Source: Chloroflexota bacterium (GTDB taxonomy: Bacteria; Chloroflexota; Dehalococcoidia; SM23-28-2; RBG-16-64-32). Taken from it: DNA of 14,484 bases. The notes under the pieces are model-generated. The model did no database searches. It saw only the letters and a list, made by a program, of their open reading frames with translations, and had not been told where the DNA came from. Every line of letters starts with the position of its first letter. Within the stretch, counting starts at the first letter, position 1. The stretch is taken from positions 1-14,484 of the forward strand of contig JADFKX010000037.1 of NCBI GenBank assembly GCA_022564695.1. Reading direction: 5' to 3'. The position numbers were made by a program, and so were the translations under genes. Below are positions 1 through 7,770 of the stretch, piece by piece.

Positions 1-621
1 ACCCGAAATAGAGCAATCATACGAAAGCTCAAGAAACGCTTCCCGGACGCGATGTGCTCGCTCAATCATCGCTCTCCACTGCACCTTCTCGTCGCTACAA
101 TCTTGAGCGCGCAGTGCACCGACGAGCGCGTCAACATCGTCACGAAGGACCTCTTCAAGCGTTACCGGACGGCCCGAGATTTTGCCGGTGCACACCCGGA
201 CGAGCTGGAGCAGATAATCAGGTCTACGGGCTTCTATCGAAACAAGACGAAGTCGATTATCGGCATGGCCCAAACCCTCGTCGAGAGCCACAGCAGTAAG
301 GTTCCCCGAACAATGGAGCAACTCACCCGCCTTCCCGGTGTCGGTAGAAAGACCGCCAACGTCGTGCTGGGTAATGCATTCGGCATCGACGAGGGCATCG
401 TAGTTGATACGCATGTTACGCGCATCTCCAACCGGCTAAAACTCACCACGAACAAAGATGCTGTGAGGATCGAACAGGATCTGATGTGCCTAGTGCCGAA
501 GAAGGATTGGACTATCTTCCCCCACCTCATGATCCACCACGGGCGCGCCATATGTCAGGCGCGCAAGCCAAAATGTGAAGCATGTCCAATCAACACGCTC
601 TGCCCGTCCTCACTGGCTTGA
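1..621 (+). CDS. nth: Endonuclease III, 5'-partial
   Basis: DNA N-glycosylase/AP lyase of base excision repair, which removes oxidised pyrimidines. The reading frame is open from base 1, and the codons before the Met at 52 still look like the family N-terminus (IIRKLKKRFPDA). The true start therefore lies upstream of the window and 52 is internal. Counting from the Met at 52, the helix-hairpin-helix LPGVGRK is at residues 94-100, with the catalytic Lys at 100, and the catalytic Asp is D119 in VDTH. The C-terminal iron-sulfur loop has Cys 168, 175, 178 and 184 in the C-x6-C-x2-C-x5-C spacing. All active-site and cluster residues are present, so the enzyme looks functional. It is followed after 36 bases by the DUF6941 gene on the same strand. 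Identification is firm; only the start is missing. Confidence 0.96.
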   Translation, partial: TRNRAIIRKLKKRFPDAMCSLNHRSPLHLLVATILSAQCTDERVNIVTKDLFKRYRTARDFAGAHPDELEQIIRSTGFYRNKTKSIIGMAQTLVESHSSKVPRTMEQLTRLPGVGRKTANVVLGNAFGIDEGIVVDTHVTRISNRLKLTTNKDAVRIEQDLMCLVPKKDWTIFPHLMIHHGRAICQARKPKCEACPINTLCPSSLA

Positions 622-657
622 TGCCTACTGCAATTCGGTCTTGGATCAGAGGGAAAC

Positions 658-1083
658 GTGAAAATCGATCTCGCCCTCGCATGTGATTACGCACTAATAG
701 ACCAGTTCGGCAAGCTCTCCGTCATGGGGATCTTCGAGCACATCTGGGTACATCACTTTCCGGTCGTACACCAGCGCCTGCACCTCGTGTTGCGCCTGAA
801 AGGGCGACGCACAGAACTCGGCGAGCATCGCGTACGCATCCGTCTCGTCGACGAAAACGACAGCGAGATCATCAACGGCAACGGCACGGTGACCTTTGCA
901 GAGCCGCCCGCTGGGGTCACAGAGGTCGAAGCCGGTACCGTTCTGGTGTTCGACGTGCCGCTGGACCACGCCGGATCCTACCGTTTCGAGATCTTTATTG
1001 ATGACGAGCAAGTAGCAGCCGTCCCACTCACAGTGGGCGTCGCTCCCAACTCGGCCTCGTCTGAAACTGCGGGATCGCCTTGA
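658..1083 (+). CDS. DUF6941 family protein, function unknown
   Basis: A 141-residue soluble protein starting with GTG, preceded by an AGAGGG ribosome site 4 bases upstream. The N-terminus (MKIDLALACDYA, then GKLSVMGIF around residues 18-26) and a beta-rich body with GEHRVRIRLVDENDSEI match what I recall of the DUF6941 family. These are small beta-sandwich-like proteins common in Chloroflexota and Actinobacteria whose role is unknown. There is no signal peptide, no membrane segment and no obvious catalytic motif. The last 15 or so residues are Ser/Ala/Pro-rich and probably disordered. It sits between nth and a membrane glycosyltransferase with gaps of 36 and 16 bases, so the three are probably co-transcribed. 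The context gives no clear clue to function. The family assignment is from memory. Confidence 0.8.
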   Translation: MKIDLALACDYALIDQFGKLSVMGIFEHIWVHHFPVVHQRLHLVLRLKGRRTELGEHRVRIRLVDENDSEIINGNGTVTFAEPPAGVTEVEAGTVLVFDVPLDHAGSYRFEIFIDDEQVAAVPLTVGVAPNSASSETAGSP

Positions 1084-1099
1084 CGGGGAAGTCGAGCCC

Positions 1100-2743
1100 G
1101 TGACCGCGTCAAAGTACAATCGCTGGCTGATGGCATCGCTCGCAATCGTCGTCATTGGGCTGGCCTTCCGCATCAACGGCTATCCCCTCCTCGAACCCGA
1201 CGAGGGCCGAAACGCCGAAATTGCCCGAGAGATGGCTGAGTCAAACGACTACATAATCCCGCGACTCAACGGGCTGCCGTACCTCGACAAACCCATCCTC
1301 TACTTTTCCGTGGGCGCCGCCATCATGGAACTGCTTGGCCCCACGGAGCTGGCCGCCCGTCTGCCCTCACTTCTCTTCACCGTTACCACGCTCATGTTGG
1401 TGTGGTGGTTCGGTCACCGAACCCTCGGCCCTGCCGGCGGCCTTATCGCGGCGGCGGCAACCGGTGCGATGCCGCTCACCCTCGCCTTCGCCCGAACCGT
1501 AATCTTCGACAGCGCCCTCACCTTCTTCATCACCCTGTCCATATTCGGCTTCTATCTGGCCTCAGAACCGCCGCCGGGCGCCACGGACGCGGCCGGCCAC
1601 GAGCACGCCGCGTCGTGGACAGCGGTGGGATGGATTGGCCTCGCGCTCGGCGTGTTGACCAAGGGACCGATCGGGTTGGCCTTGCCCCTCATGGTGATCG
1701 TGCCGTACCTCGCCTGGCGGCGGCGCTGGTACGCGCTCTGGGATCCGGTAGCCGTGCTGCTTTTCGTCGCACTCCTCCTCCCATGGCTGTTCGCCATGTC
1801 GCGCGAGGTGCCGGACTTCCTGGAGTACGCCCTGGTGACGGAGACTTTCCAGCGCCTCACCACCGACGAACTCCGCCGCACCGGACCCTTTTGGTATTTC
1901 TTGCCGATCATCGTGGCCGGCTCGCTGCCATGGTCCCTCGTTGCCGCCGTGGGGTGGAAGCGTGGACGTCCCGACCACGACGCTTCGGGCAAATGGGATC
2001 GACGACTAGTTCTGTTGCTCCTGTGGATCGTCATCCCGCTCTTGTTCTTCTCACTTTCACAATCGAAGCGCCCGCACTACGTGCTTCCTCTCATGCCGGC
2101 CATCGGCCTCCTCGTGGGACTCCTCTGGAGCGGCAGAGATAAGCGGCCTTGCGGCGCTCGAGGCGGAGGCGTGGCACTCGCCATCTGCGGTATCGTGATT
2201 CTCCTCGCTCCGATTATCGTGGGCGCTCTCCTGGAAGTCGAGGCGGGTGTTGCACAGGCCATTCCCGGCACGGCAAGGATGCTGGGCATCGTCTGCGTGA
2301 TCGCGGGTGCCACCACCTTCTTCGTCTCACACCGGAGAGACTTGTCTCTCTTTGCTCTGTGCGTTCCGGTTGTCGCTATCCCGTTTGTGAGCATGAACCT
2401 CATGAGCGCCATCGGCGAAGATCGGTCCGGCCGGGAGATGGCACGTGCCATCCAACGCATCATGACGGACCGCACGGAGATCATTGCCATTCAGACCTAT
2501 CCACTGTCCCTGCCGTTTTATCTGAGACGCCAGTTCCTCATTGCTACAGGAGACGGATCTGAACTCACCAGCAACTACCTGATCCGCACCTACTCCCGCT
2601 GGACCGGCACGCCCGGCACGCCCTTCCGGCCCGTGGATTGGTGGGTGGACATCTTGGCGAATTGTCGCCTGCCCCACGTGTTCCTCGCGCGTGTCGACGA
2701 TGTGCGGGGTGCGGCGGCGGATCCGGTCGAAGTCGTCCAGTGA
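1100..2743 (+). CDS. ArnT/PMT-type membrane glycosyltransferase, 3' end altered
   Basis: Polytopic inner-membrane glycosyltransferase of the GT83/PMT-2 type, which moves a sugar from a polyprenyl-phosphate donor to a lipid or protein acceptor. The first transmembrane helix is at about residues 10-27. It is followed by the family's first extracytoplasmic loop motif, EPDEGRNAEIAREM (about 32-45), whose acidic residues are catalytic in ArnT, and then by LDKPILYF (about 62-69). At least ten further hydrophobic segments follow, then a short soluble C-terminal part. The start is GTG, with a GGGGAAG ribosome site about 9 bases upstream. The acceptor cannot be told from sequence. Oddity: the final 15-16 codons after PHVFLAR are the exact antisense of ilvD, so the native C-terminus has been replaced and perhaps 20-40 residues lost. 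The catalytic part is intact. Confidence 0.88.
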   Translation: MTASKYNRWLMASLAIVVIGLAFRINGYPLLEPDEGRNAEIAREMAESNDYIIPRLNGLPYLDKPILYFSVGAAIMELLGPTELAARLPSLLFTVTTLMLVWWFGHRTLGPAGGLIAAAATGAMPLTLAFARTVIFDSALTFFITLSIFGFYLASEPPPGATDAAGHEHAASWTAVGWIGLALGVLTKGPIGLALPLMVIVPYLAWRRRWYALWDPVAVLLFVALLLPWLFAMSREVPDFLEYALVTETFQRLTTDELRRTGPFWYFLPIIVAGSLPWSLVAAVGWKRGRPDHDASGKWDRRLVLLLLWIVIPLLFFSLSQSKRPHYVLPLMPAIGLLVGLLWSGRDKRPCGARGGGVALAICGIVILLAPIIVGALLEVEAGVAQAIPGTARMLGIVCVIAGATTFFVSHRRDLSLFALCVPVVAIPFVSMNLMSAIGEDRSGREMARAIQRIMTDRTEIIAIQTYPLSLPFYLRRQFLIATGDGSELTSNYLIRTYSRWTGTPGTPFRPVDWWVDILANCRLPHVFLARVDDVRGAAADPVEVVQ

Positions 2744-3616
2744 GAGCGACACGCCGGCCTCGCGGGCGATCGCCAGCAGGTGAAGGGCGGCGTTAGTGGA
2801 GCCGCCGATCGCCACCACCACGGCGATCGCGTTCTCAAACGCCACCTTGGTGAGGATATCGCGAGGCTTTAGGTCCGCCTCCAGCAGCCTCAACGCCGCC
2901 TCGCCCGTCCGTCGACAGAGGTCGTCCCGGCGCCGGTCGATGGCGGGGATAGAGGCGCTGTAGGGCAACGCCATGCCCAGCGCCTCGCTGGCGCAGGCCA
3001 TCGTGTTGGCCGTGTACATACCGGCGCAGGAGCCCTCCCCTGGACAGGCGACGCACTCCAGCTCATACAGCTCCTCTTCAGTCATGCGTCCCGCCTCGTA
3101 CGCGCCAACGCCCTCGAACACGTCCTGGACGGTGACGTCGCGGCCCTTGTAGCGGCCCGGCATGATAGTGCCGCCGTACAGGAAGATGGACGGTATGTTC
3201 AGGCGGGCCGCCGCCATCAACGAGCCGGGGAGGCTCTTGTCGCAGCCCGCGATCGTCACCAGCGCATCGTAGGCGTGGGCCATCACCATCAGCTCGATAG
3301 AGTCCGCGATGACCTCTCGGCTGACCAGCGAGGCCTTCATCCCTTCGTGGCCCATAGCGATACCGTCGGACACGGCGATGGTGACGAACTCCCGTGAGGT
3401 GCCGCCGCTGCTGCCGACGCCCTCTTTCACACGGTCGGCAAGGCGGTCCAGGTGGATGTTGCAGGGCGTCGCCTCGTTCCAGCAGCTCGCCACGGCCACA
3501 AACGGCTTCTGGATGTCCTCGTCGGACAGCCCCATCGCGCGCAGATACGACCGGTTGGGCGCCCGCGCCGGGCCCCCCTTCATCGCCTCGCTTCTCAGCT
3601 TTCTGGTCGTCACCAT
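2693..3616 (-). pseudogene. ilvD: Dihydroxy-acid dehydratase, 3'-truncated
   Basis: IlvD converts 2,3-dihydroxy-isovalerate or -methylvalerate to the 2-keto acid in Val/Leu/Ile synthesis. About 308 residues match the family well. The [2Fe-2S] ligands are C52 (TPCN), C125 (AGCDKSLPG) and C197 (GEGSCAGMYTANT), with metal-site D84 (VSDG), D126 and K127, and later GGSTNAALHLLAIA. Homology runs to RRTPHIVD and stops at about 2693. The family is about 555-570 residues long, so the C-terminal domain with the catalytic Ser is absent. The frame stays open to 2327, but those 122 codons are antisense to the glycosyltransferase and do not resemble IlvD. As it stands the product cannot be active. The start is uncertain: GGAG touches the ATG at 3616; GTG at 3613 or ATG at 3583 are alternatives. 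A promoter and T-box leader precede it. Confidence 0.9.
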
Positions 3617-3639
3617 CTCCGTCGCTCACTCCCGCATAA

Positions 3640-3952
3640 CTAAATTAGTCCCGACCCCAAAGGGACGGGACTTGTGGTCTCGTGGTACCACCCTTTTTCT
3701 CCCAGGCGCACCGGCCGCAGCTAACCTCGGAGCACTCTTGCGCTATAACGGGCGCACCCGAACGAACCTACTGCACTGTTCAGCCCGCTGGCTCAGGTCC
3801 CGCCTTGAGGGTGGGATCCCCCGACTCTGTCGAGGGAGGCGAGTTGGAGGCCGCTCGCTACCGCGCTCGCACCGTTGACGCCGGCTCTCTGGAGCGAATC
3901 GGCTCTCTACTACTCCCCTTCATCGCCTCTGCCTATGCCGATTAGTTGTGTA
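3640..3952 (-). ncRNA. T-box riboswitch leader of ilvD, probably tRNA-Leu specific
   Basis: An untranslated leader of about 310 bases that senses an uncharged tRNA and controls read-through into ilvD. Stem I carries the family's GATGAAGGGGAGTAGTA segment (loop E/K-turn signature; AGTA at 3914-3911) and the distal AGAGAGCCGG (3890-3881), followed by GGTGCGAGC. The 3' side has CCAACTCGCC. Pairing GGGAG with CTCCC, and GAGCCG with CGGCCTC, leaves CAACUCGC as the specifier loop. The specifier is therefore most likely CUC (Leu, 3843-3841), followed by a purine as is usual. The T-box AGGGTGGTACCACG is at 3694-3681. Its UGGU bulge suits a tRNA with discriminator A, as for Leu, Val and Ile. It ends in the terminator hairpin at 3672-3647. 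The class is certain from the motifs; the amino acid is an inference. Confidence 0.92.
3647..3672 (-). terminator. T-box terminator hairpin
   Basis: AGTCCCG (from 3672) pairs with CGGGACT (ending at 3647) as a 7-bp stem, with additional C/G pairing towards a TTT-centred loop. It begins 8 bases after the T-box sequence, whose antiterminator pairing would compete with it. The following TAATTTAG is only moderately U-rich, so termination may be incomplete. Confidence 0.8.
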
Positions 3953-3958
3953 AAGAAA

Positions 3959-3988
3959 ATTGTAGGCCAGCGCCTCCGCCAAAGTCAA
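3959..3988 (-). promoter_or_regulatory. Sigma-70 promoter of the ilvD T-box transcript
   Basis: On the minus strand TTGACT (3988-3983) and TACAAT (3964-3959) are separated by 18 bases. The -35 box matches 5 of 6 consensus bases and the -10 box 5 of 6. A start near 3952 puts the T-box stem I immediately downstream, which supports its use. The -35 box lies only about 30 bases beyond the DUF192 stop codon. Confidence 0.8.
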
Positions 3989-3994
3989 GCGAAT

Positions 3995-4015
3995 GTTGGG
4001 CACAACCCACCCAAC
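3995..4015 (-). terminator. Possible weak terminator after the DUF192 gene
   Basis: A 6-bp inverted repeat, GTTGGG/CCCAAC with a 9-base loop, begins 2 bases after the DUF192 stop codon and ends just before the ilvD promoter. It has no U tract, so it could equally be a transcript-end stabiliser or chance. Confidence 0.3.
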
Positions 4016-4016
4016 C

Positions 4017-4487
4017 TCACTCCCTTGCCGTCGCTCCGTTCACCAAATCCGGTATCTCCACCCGGTCCCCAACATCGAATCCGTTCCGCTGAAACCAGCC
4101 CTGGTTCACCTCCAGCGCGTAGCGGTAAGCCTCCGGTGGGCGATGCGTATCCTCAGATCGCGGCTCCATATCCTGGATGTCCAGGATCGTACCGTCAGCG
4201 GCGATGAAGGCGATCGATAGCGGAATCAACGTGTCCCTCATCCAGAATCCGGCCTCCGTGTCCTCCACGTAGACGAACAGCATGCCGCCGTCCTCCGCTA
4301 GCTCCTCCCGAAACATCAGGCCGCGGCTGCGCTCCCCAGCCGTCCGCGCCAGCTCAACCCTCAGCTCCACCCCCTCGCCTTCGCCGCCGATGACGACGAT
4401 GGTCGCCGTCGCGTCACCGTCACCACCCCCACAGGCGAGGCCCAACGATATGGCGATGGCCATCACGAGCGCCAGAGGCCGCAGCAT
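4017..4487 (-). CDS. DUF192 (UPF0127) protein with export signal
   Basis: A 156-residue protein of the DUF192 family, small compact beta proteins of unknown biochemical role that are often exported. Residues 1-19 form a signal-like hydrophobic stretch ending LGLAC-GGG, which suggests a lipoprotein, though the box is not canonical (Gly rather than Leu at -3). The DUF192 core follows at about 38-148, with RSRGLMFREEL, then GMLFVY, FWMRDTLIPLSIAFI and ILDIQDMEP, the family's most recognisable run. The length suits a signal peptide plus one domain. The ATG is preceded by GGGGGAG two bases away. It lies 16 bases after the flavoprotein gene on the same strand, so the two are probably co-transcribed, although no functional link is evident. 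Family assignment is secure and function is unknown. Confidence 0.9.
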   Translation of the reverse strand: MLRPLALVMAIAISLGLACGGGDGDATATIVVIGGEGEGVELRVELARTAGERSRGLMFREELAEDGGMLFVYVEDTEAGFWMRDTLIPLSIAFIAADGTILDIQDMEPRSEDTHRPPEAYRYALEVNQGWFQRNGFDVGDRVEIPDLVNGATARE

Positions 4488-4503
4488 CGCTCCCCCGTCG
4501 CCC

Positions 4504-5724
4504 CTAGCGCGCGGCGGAGAGGCGCGATAGCCTTCGCCGCCGCGCTATCGACGCGAACACGTCTACCGCCAGCCTCAGCGGCCCCATCATGCGCAGGAAG
4601 TCCAGGTAGGTCAGCTCGCCTCGTATCAGATGGCAGAACAAACGCCAGAACTTCCCGCTGCGGCGCATCACCGCCATGTAAGGCGGCGGCGCGAACTGCA
4701 ACAGCTCCTGCAGCTTGCGCGAAACCGTGAGCTCCGGCTGTAGACGGCGGTCCACAGCCCGCTGGTACGGCGAGAGATCGTCCGTCTCTCCGGCTAGGAG
4801 TCGCAGGCTCGCACACGCCGCCATGCGGCCGCTCATGAACGCCATATGTATCCCCTCGCCGGTCAGGGGGTCGATCAACCCCGCGGCGTCGCCCACGACA
4901 GCCACCGGCCCGCGAGCGATCCTCGAGCCGGGGACGCGGACAGGCAGGTGATGGCCGCGCAGGTTCTCCAGCGCCCCCGCATCGAAGCCATAACGATAGC
5001 AGAACTCTGCCAGCTTGGGCCGCAGCGTGAAAGCCGCGTACTTCCAGGCGCCCACGCCAACGTTCAGGTGATCGCCCTTAGGGAACACCCAGCCGTAGCC
5101 ACCAGCCAGCCAGCCAAAGTCCAATCCAATGAAATCTTGCCAGTCCGCCGGCACGCCGTTCGGGTAAGATACCTTCCCCTCAAGCGCAACCGCCTCCTCG
5201 CTCAGTGGACGGGTGCCCGTGGCTCTGCCCACGACCCCATTGGCCCCATCGGCGCCTATGAGGGCGCGAGCAGTGTAGGAGCCGCCATCGGTGCGGACGG
5301 TGACCGCGCCGGCCAGGCTTGAGCCTGATCCGCCGCAGCGACCGTCAGAGTTGGCGACAACCTCTACGGAGCGAACCGATTCGCCGTCCCGGAAGGCTGC
5401 CCCGGCGCCGACAGCAGCCTCGACGAGGTGCGCGTCCAGCCGGCTGCGCTGGGTCATGTAGGTCAGCGGCTCATCGTAGCGCCGGTCAAAGGCAGGGCCT
5501 AGCTGTAGAGAGAACCGCGCTCCCGAAATGGTGCGTTCAACTACCGGCGTCAGGTCGACATCCTGGCAGGAAGCGGCGCGAACGGTGACCCCGCCGCCGC
5601 ACGGCTTGTCGCGGGGAAAGCGGGCGCGGTCCAACAGCAGTACGGACGCCCCCTCACGGGCAAGGGTGCGGGCGGCGGTGCTGCCGGCTGGGCCAGCGCC
5701 GACGACGATAGCATCGTAGCGCAT
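4504..5724 (-). CDS. Geranylgeranyl-reductase-family FAD oxidoreductase
   Basis: A 406-residue flavoprotein of the geranylgeranyl reductase (TIGR02032-like) branch of the PHBH-type monooxygenase fold. Members saturate isoprenoid chains of quinones, chlorophyll or lipids. Counting from the ATG at 5724, the Rossmann GAGPAG is at residues 9-14, followed by DRARFPRDKPCGGG at about 32-45. The middle has GADGANGVVGRA and the family's YGWVFPKGDHLNVGVG motif. The second FAD motif is GDAAGLIDPLTGEGIHMA. The Arg-rich C-terminus may sit against the membrane. TTG (5733) and GTG (5727) are in-frame alternatives. I chose ATG because the family usually begins one residue before the beta-strand, and no Shine-Dalgarno decides the matter. 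The substrate is unknown. It lies upstream of the DUF192 gene. Confidence 0.9.
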   Translation of the reverse strand: MRYDAIVVGAGPAGSTAARTLAREGASVLLLDRARFPRDKPCGGGVTVRAASCQDVDLTPVVERTISGARFSLQLGPAFDRRYDEPLTYMTQRSRLDAHLVEAAVGAGAAFRDGESVRSVEVVANSDGRCGGSGSSLAGAVTVRTDGGSYTARALIGADGANGVVGRATGTRPLSEEAVALEGKVSYPNGVPADWQDFIGLDFGWLAGGYGWVFPKGDHLNVGVGAWKYAAFTLRPKLAEFCYRYGFDAGALENLRGHHLPVRVPGSRIARGPVAVVGDAAGLIDPLTGEGIHMAFMSGRMAACASLRLLAGETDDLSPYQRAVDRRLQPELTVSRKLQELLQFAPPPYMAVMRRSGKFWRLFCHLIRGELTYLDFLRMMGPLRLAVDVFASIARRRRLSRLSAAR

Positions 5725-5785
5725 CACGCCCAACAGTTTAGCAGGAGGGCGCCCGCTCGGCGAAGCGCCTCGCTGTTCCCGGAAC

Positions 5786-5803
5786 CGCGGACGTCAGTCC
5801 GCG
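5786..5803 (-). terminator. Perfect hairpin after the PH-domain gene
   Basis: A 7-bp perfect stem CGCGGAC/GTCCGCG with a 4-base loop sits about 40 bases past the PH-domain stop codon, in the 119-base gap before the flavoprotein gene. A second imperfect stem (GAGGCGC/GCGCCCTC, about 5743-5770) follows. Neither has a U tract, so a terminator role is only possible; RNA stabilisation is as likely. Confidence 0.35.
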
Positions 5804-5843
5804 AAGCAACAACCTATCAGCGAACCGTCTCTCAACGGCCCCG

Positions 5844-6767
5844 CTAAGCATTCGCTATGGCGATGCCGGCGGATACCCAGAACAGGAACTGAAGGAACAC
5901 GCTGCCGCTGAGCATCAGATACGTCGCTGCCCGCTCCCGCCACTGGAAACCCAGACCCGCTATCAGGTTGACCGCCAGGACCGCCGCCGCCGCTGCCGGT
6001 ATCAGCAGGATAGAGCTGCGAGAATGCAGGTCCGTGACCTCCCCCAGAGGAGGAAACTCAATCGTGATCTGCGGGTTAAGGTCCGGGTAGATAGCAAACA
6101 CGTATCCCCACAAGGCAAGGTTGACGAGGACGGCGGCCAGCGCCAGCCACTGGGCGATCCGGTCGGCCCAGATGGGATGGCCGCCGACGCCGTCACGATA
6201 GACGGACTCCCTGCCGCCAGCCTGCGCCGATCGCTTGAACTGCTCCACCTCGGCGATGAACCTCGGCGGGTCCTGCGGACTGACCGCATACGTCGCAGAC
6301 GGCGTCCGCACATAGATGATCTCCTCGGCCGAACGGTGGGTGGAGTAGAACAATACTTCCTCTTCGCCTACCTGACCGCGGCCCACGTGCAGGCCGGGCC
6401 AGTTCAACCCCCACAGCGCCGGGCGGTCCTCGCCACGACCCAGAGAGAGCGCCTCAATCCGGTCCAACGGTATGAAGTGCCTCAGCGTCCCCCAGACGAT
6501 GGTGAGACCGCTGCCGTCCACCACGTACTGCAGCGTATAGCAGGAGTAGGCCCAGAAGGCGAACACAAGGGCGAGGACTATGAGCACGAGGGCACCGGAG
6601 ATAGCCGTGAACTGGGTGAGCGAGACAGGCCAGGTCGTAGCCTTGGCGATGAGGGCAAAAGCAAACCCGGCGGCGATTACAGCCGGCACGGTCGCCACCA
6701 CCACCCCCAGTGTGCGACGGGGTCGCTCTATGGTTACGCCTTGACTTTTGAGTAGCACGGGGTGCAC
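5844..6767 (-). CDS. Membrane protein with bacterial PH-like domain
   Basis: A 307-residue membrane protein. Two hydrophobic helices (about 20-41 and 55-75) precede a PH-like (bPH type) beta domain at about 78-175, with YVVDGSGLTIVWGTLRHFIPLDRIEALSLG, where the dipeptide-rich 'IPLDRIE' turn is typical of such domains. Three more helices follow at about 206-229, 252-272 and 280-303. No catalytic residues are visible, and a scaffold or envelope role is only a guess. The GTG start at 6767 lies inside ilvE (34-base overlap) and no clear Shine-Dalgarno is visible. GTG at 6758 is an alternative, and in either case translation is probably coupled to ilvE. Domain type is fairly sure; function is unknown. 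Confidence 0.75.
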   Translation of the reverse strand: MHPVLLKSQGVTIERPRRTLGVVVATVPAVIAAGFAFALIAKATTWPVSLTQFTAISGALVLIVLALVFAFWAYSCYTLQYVVDGSGLTIVWGTLRHFIPLDRIEALSLGRGEDRPALWGLNWPGLHVGRGQVGEEEVLFYSTHRSAEEIIYVRTPSATYAVSPQDPPRFIAEVEQFKRSAQAGGRESVYRDGVGGHPIWADRIAQWLALAAVLVNLALWGYVFAIYPDLNPQITIEFPPLGEVTDLHSRSSILLIPAAAAAVLAVNLIAGLGFQWRERAATYLMLSGSVFLQFLFWVSAGIAIANA

Positions 6768-7675
6768 CAGGAGGCATACTTGGAGTTGCGGGCCGTGATC
6801 ACATCAAAGTAGAGCTGCATCAACCGCTTGGCGACAGGGCCCGCCTTGCCGCTCCCGATCGGGCGGTGGTCCAGCTCCACCACGGGCGTCACGTGGGCGG
6901 CAGTGCCCGTCATGAAGCACTCCTCGGCGACGTACAGCTCGCTCCGGTCGATATCCCGCTCCACCGTCTCCATCCCCATCTCCTCGCGGGCCAGAGTGAT
7001 CACCGTTTCGCGGGTGATGCCCACAAGGATGTTGGAGGAGGGTGGCGGCGTGATCAGCCGGCCACCGTCAACGACGAAGATGTTTTCGCCAGAGCCCTCG
7101 GAGACGTGGCCCCGCTCGTCCAGCATAATCGCCTCGTCGAAGCCGTTAAGCTGCGCCTCCGTCTTCGCCAGGGCGGAGTTGGCGTAAATGCCCGTGATCT
7201 TGGCGCGGGCAGGAATGCTGGTGTCCTCCACCCGTCGCCAGGATGAGGTGCAGCAGCGTGCCCCCTTCTCGATGTCCAGATAGGGCCCGAACGGCGCGAT
7301 AAACATCAGAAAGTCGTCATCAAGGTCGTGCAGGCGAACCCCCAGCACCTCGGAGCTCTTATAGGCCAGCGGCCGGATGTAGACATCCTCTCGATAGCAA
7401 GACATCTCGACTAGCTTTGTGATTATCGACTGAAGCTCCTCATTGGAGTACGCGAAGTCAATCCGCATGATGCGACAGCTCTTGCGCAGCCGGTCGAAGT
7501 GCTCCTTCAGGCGGAACAGGTATATCTGCTGCTCCGCATCGTTCCAGTTCCCGCGGACGCCCTCGAACACGCCCGTGCCATAGTTGAAGGCGTGAGTCAT
7601 GATGCCGATCTTGGCTTCGGCCAGAGGCATGAACTGCTTCTGGAAGTAAGCGTGTGGTATGGGCGCTTCCGGCAT
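6734..7675 (-). CDS. ilvE: Branched-chain amino acid aminotransferase
   Basis: A PLP fold-type IV transaminase of 313 residues. It catalyses the last step of Val, Leu and Ile synthesis, with glutamate as amino donor. The N-terminus contains HAFNYGTGVFEGVRG (about 28-42). K159 in ARAKITGIYANS is the Schiff-base lysine, the same number as in E. coli IlvE, and E193 in VSEGSGENIF contacts the PLP ring nitrogen. GITRETVI and FMTGTAAHVTPV are the usual late motifs. The length is normal. The ATG is preceded by AAAGGAG (7690-7684) at 8 bases, which fixes the start. It overlaps the next gene by 34 bases. Upstream on the same strand are a TATAAT box and a Val/Leu-rich short ORF. D-amino acid transaminases share the fold, but the motifs and the nearby ilvD favour IlvE. 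Confidence 0.95.
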   Translation of the reverse strand: MPEAPIPHAYFQKQFMPLAEAKIGIMTHAFNYGTGVFEGVRGNWNDAEQQIYLFRLKEHFDRLRKSCRIMRIDFAYSNEELQSIITKLVEMSCYREDVYIRPLAYKSSEVLGVRLHDLDDDFLMFIAPFGPYLDIEKGARCCTSSWRRVEDTSIPARAKITGIYANSALAKTEAQLNGFDEAIMLDERGHVSEGSGENIFVVDGGRLITPPPSSNILVGITRETVITLAREEMGMETVERDIDRSELYVAEECFMTGTAAHVTPVVELDHRPIGSGKAGPVAKRLMQLYFDVITARNSKYASWCTPCYSKVKA

Positions 7676-7706
7676 GCGGACGGCTCCTTTCGCGGCGGTG
7701 ACCCTA

Positions 7707-7712
7707 ATTATA
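7707..7712 (-). promoter_or_regulatory. Possible -10 box for ilvE
   Basis: TATAAT on the minus strand lies 32 bases before the ilvE ATG and 17 bases before its Shine-Dalgarno. No good -35 box exists at 16-18 bases (TGGCGC is the best), so it would be a weak or activator-dependent promoter. ilvE may instead be read from the strong promoter at 7992. Confidence 0.4.
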
Positions 7713-7770
7713 GGCAGATCGCCGCGTTCGCGCCATATGGGACCGGTATCAGACTAGCTCCCCCACCTCA

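Noticed and set aside
2327..2692. Open minus-strand extension of the ilvD frame (about 122 codons)
   Set aside because: It is the exact antisense of the glycosyltransferase and has no resemblance to the IlvD C-terminal domain, so it is open by chance.
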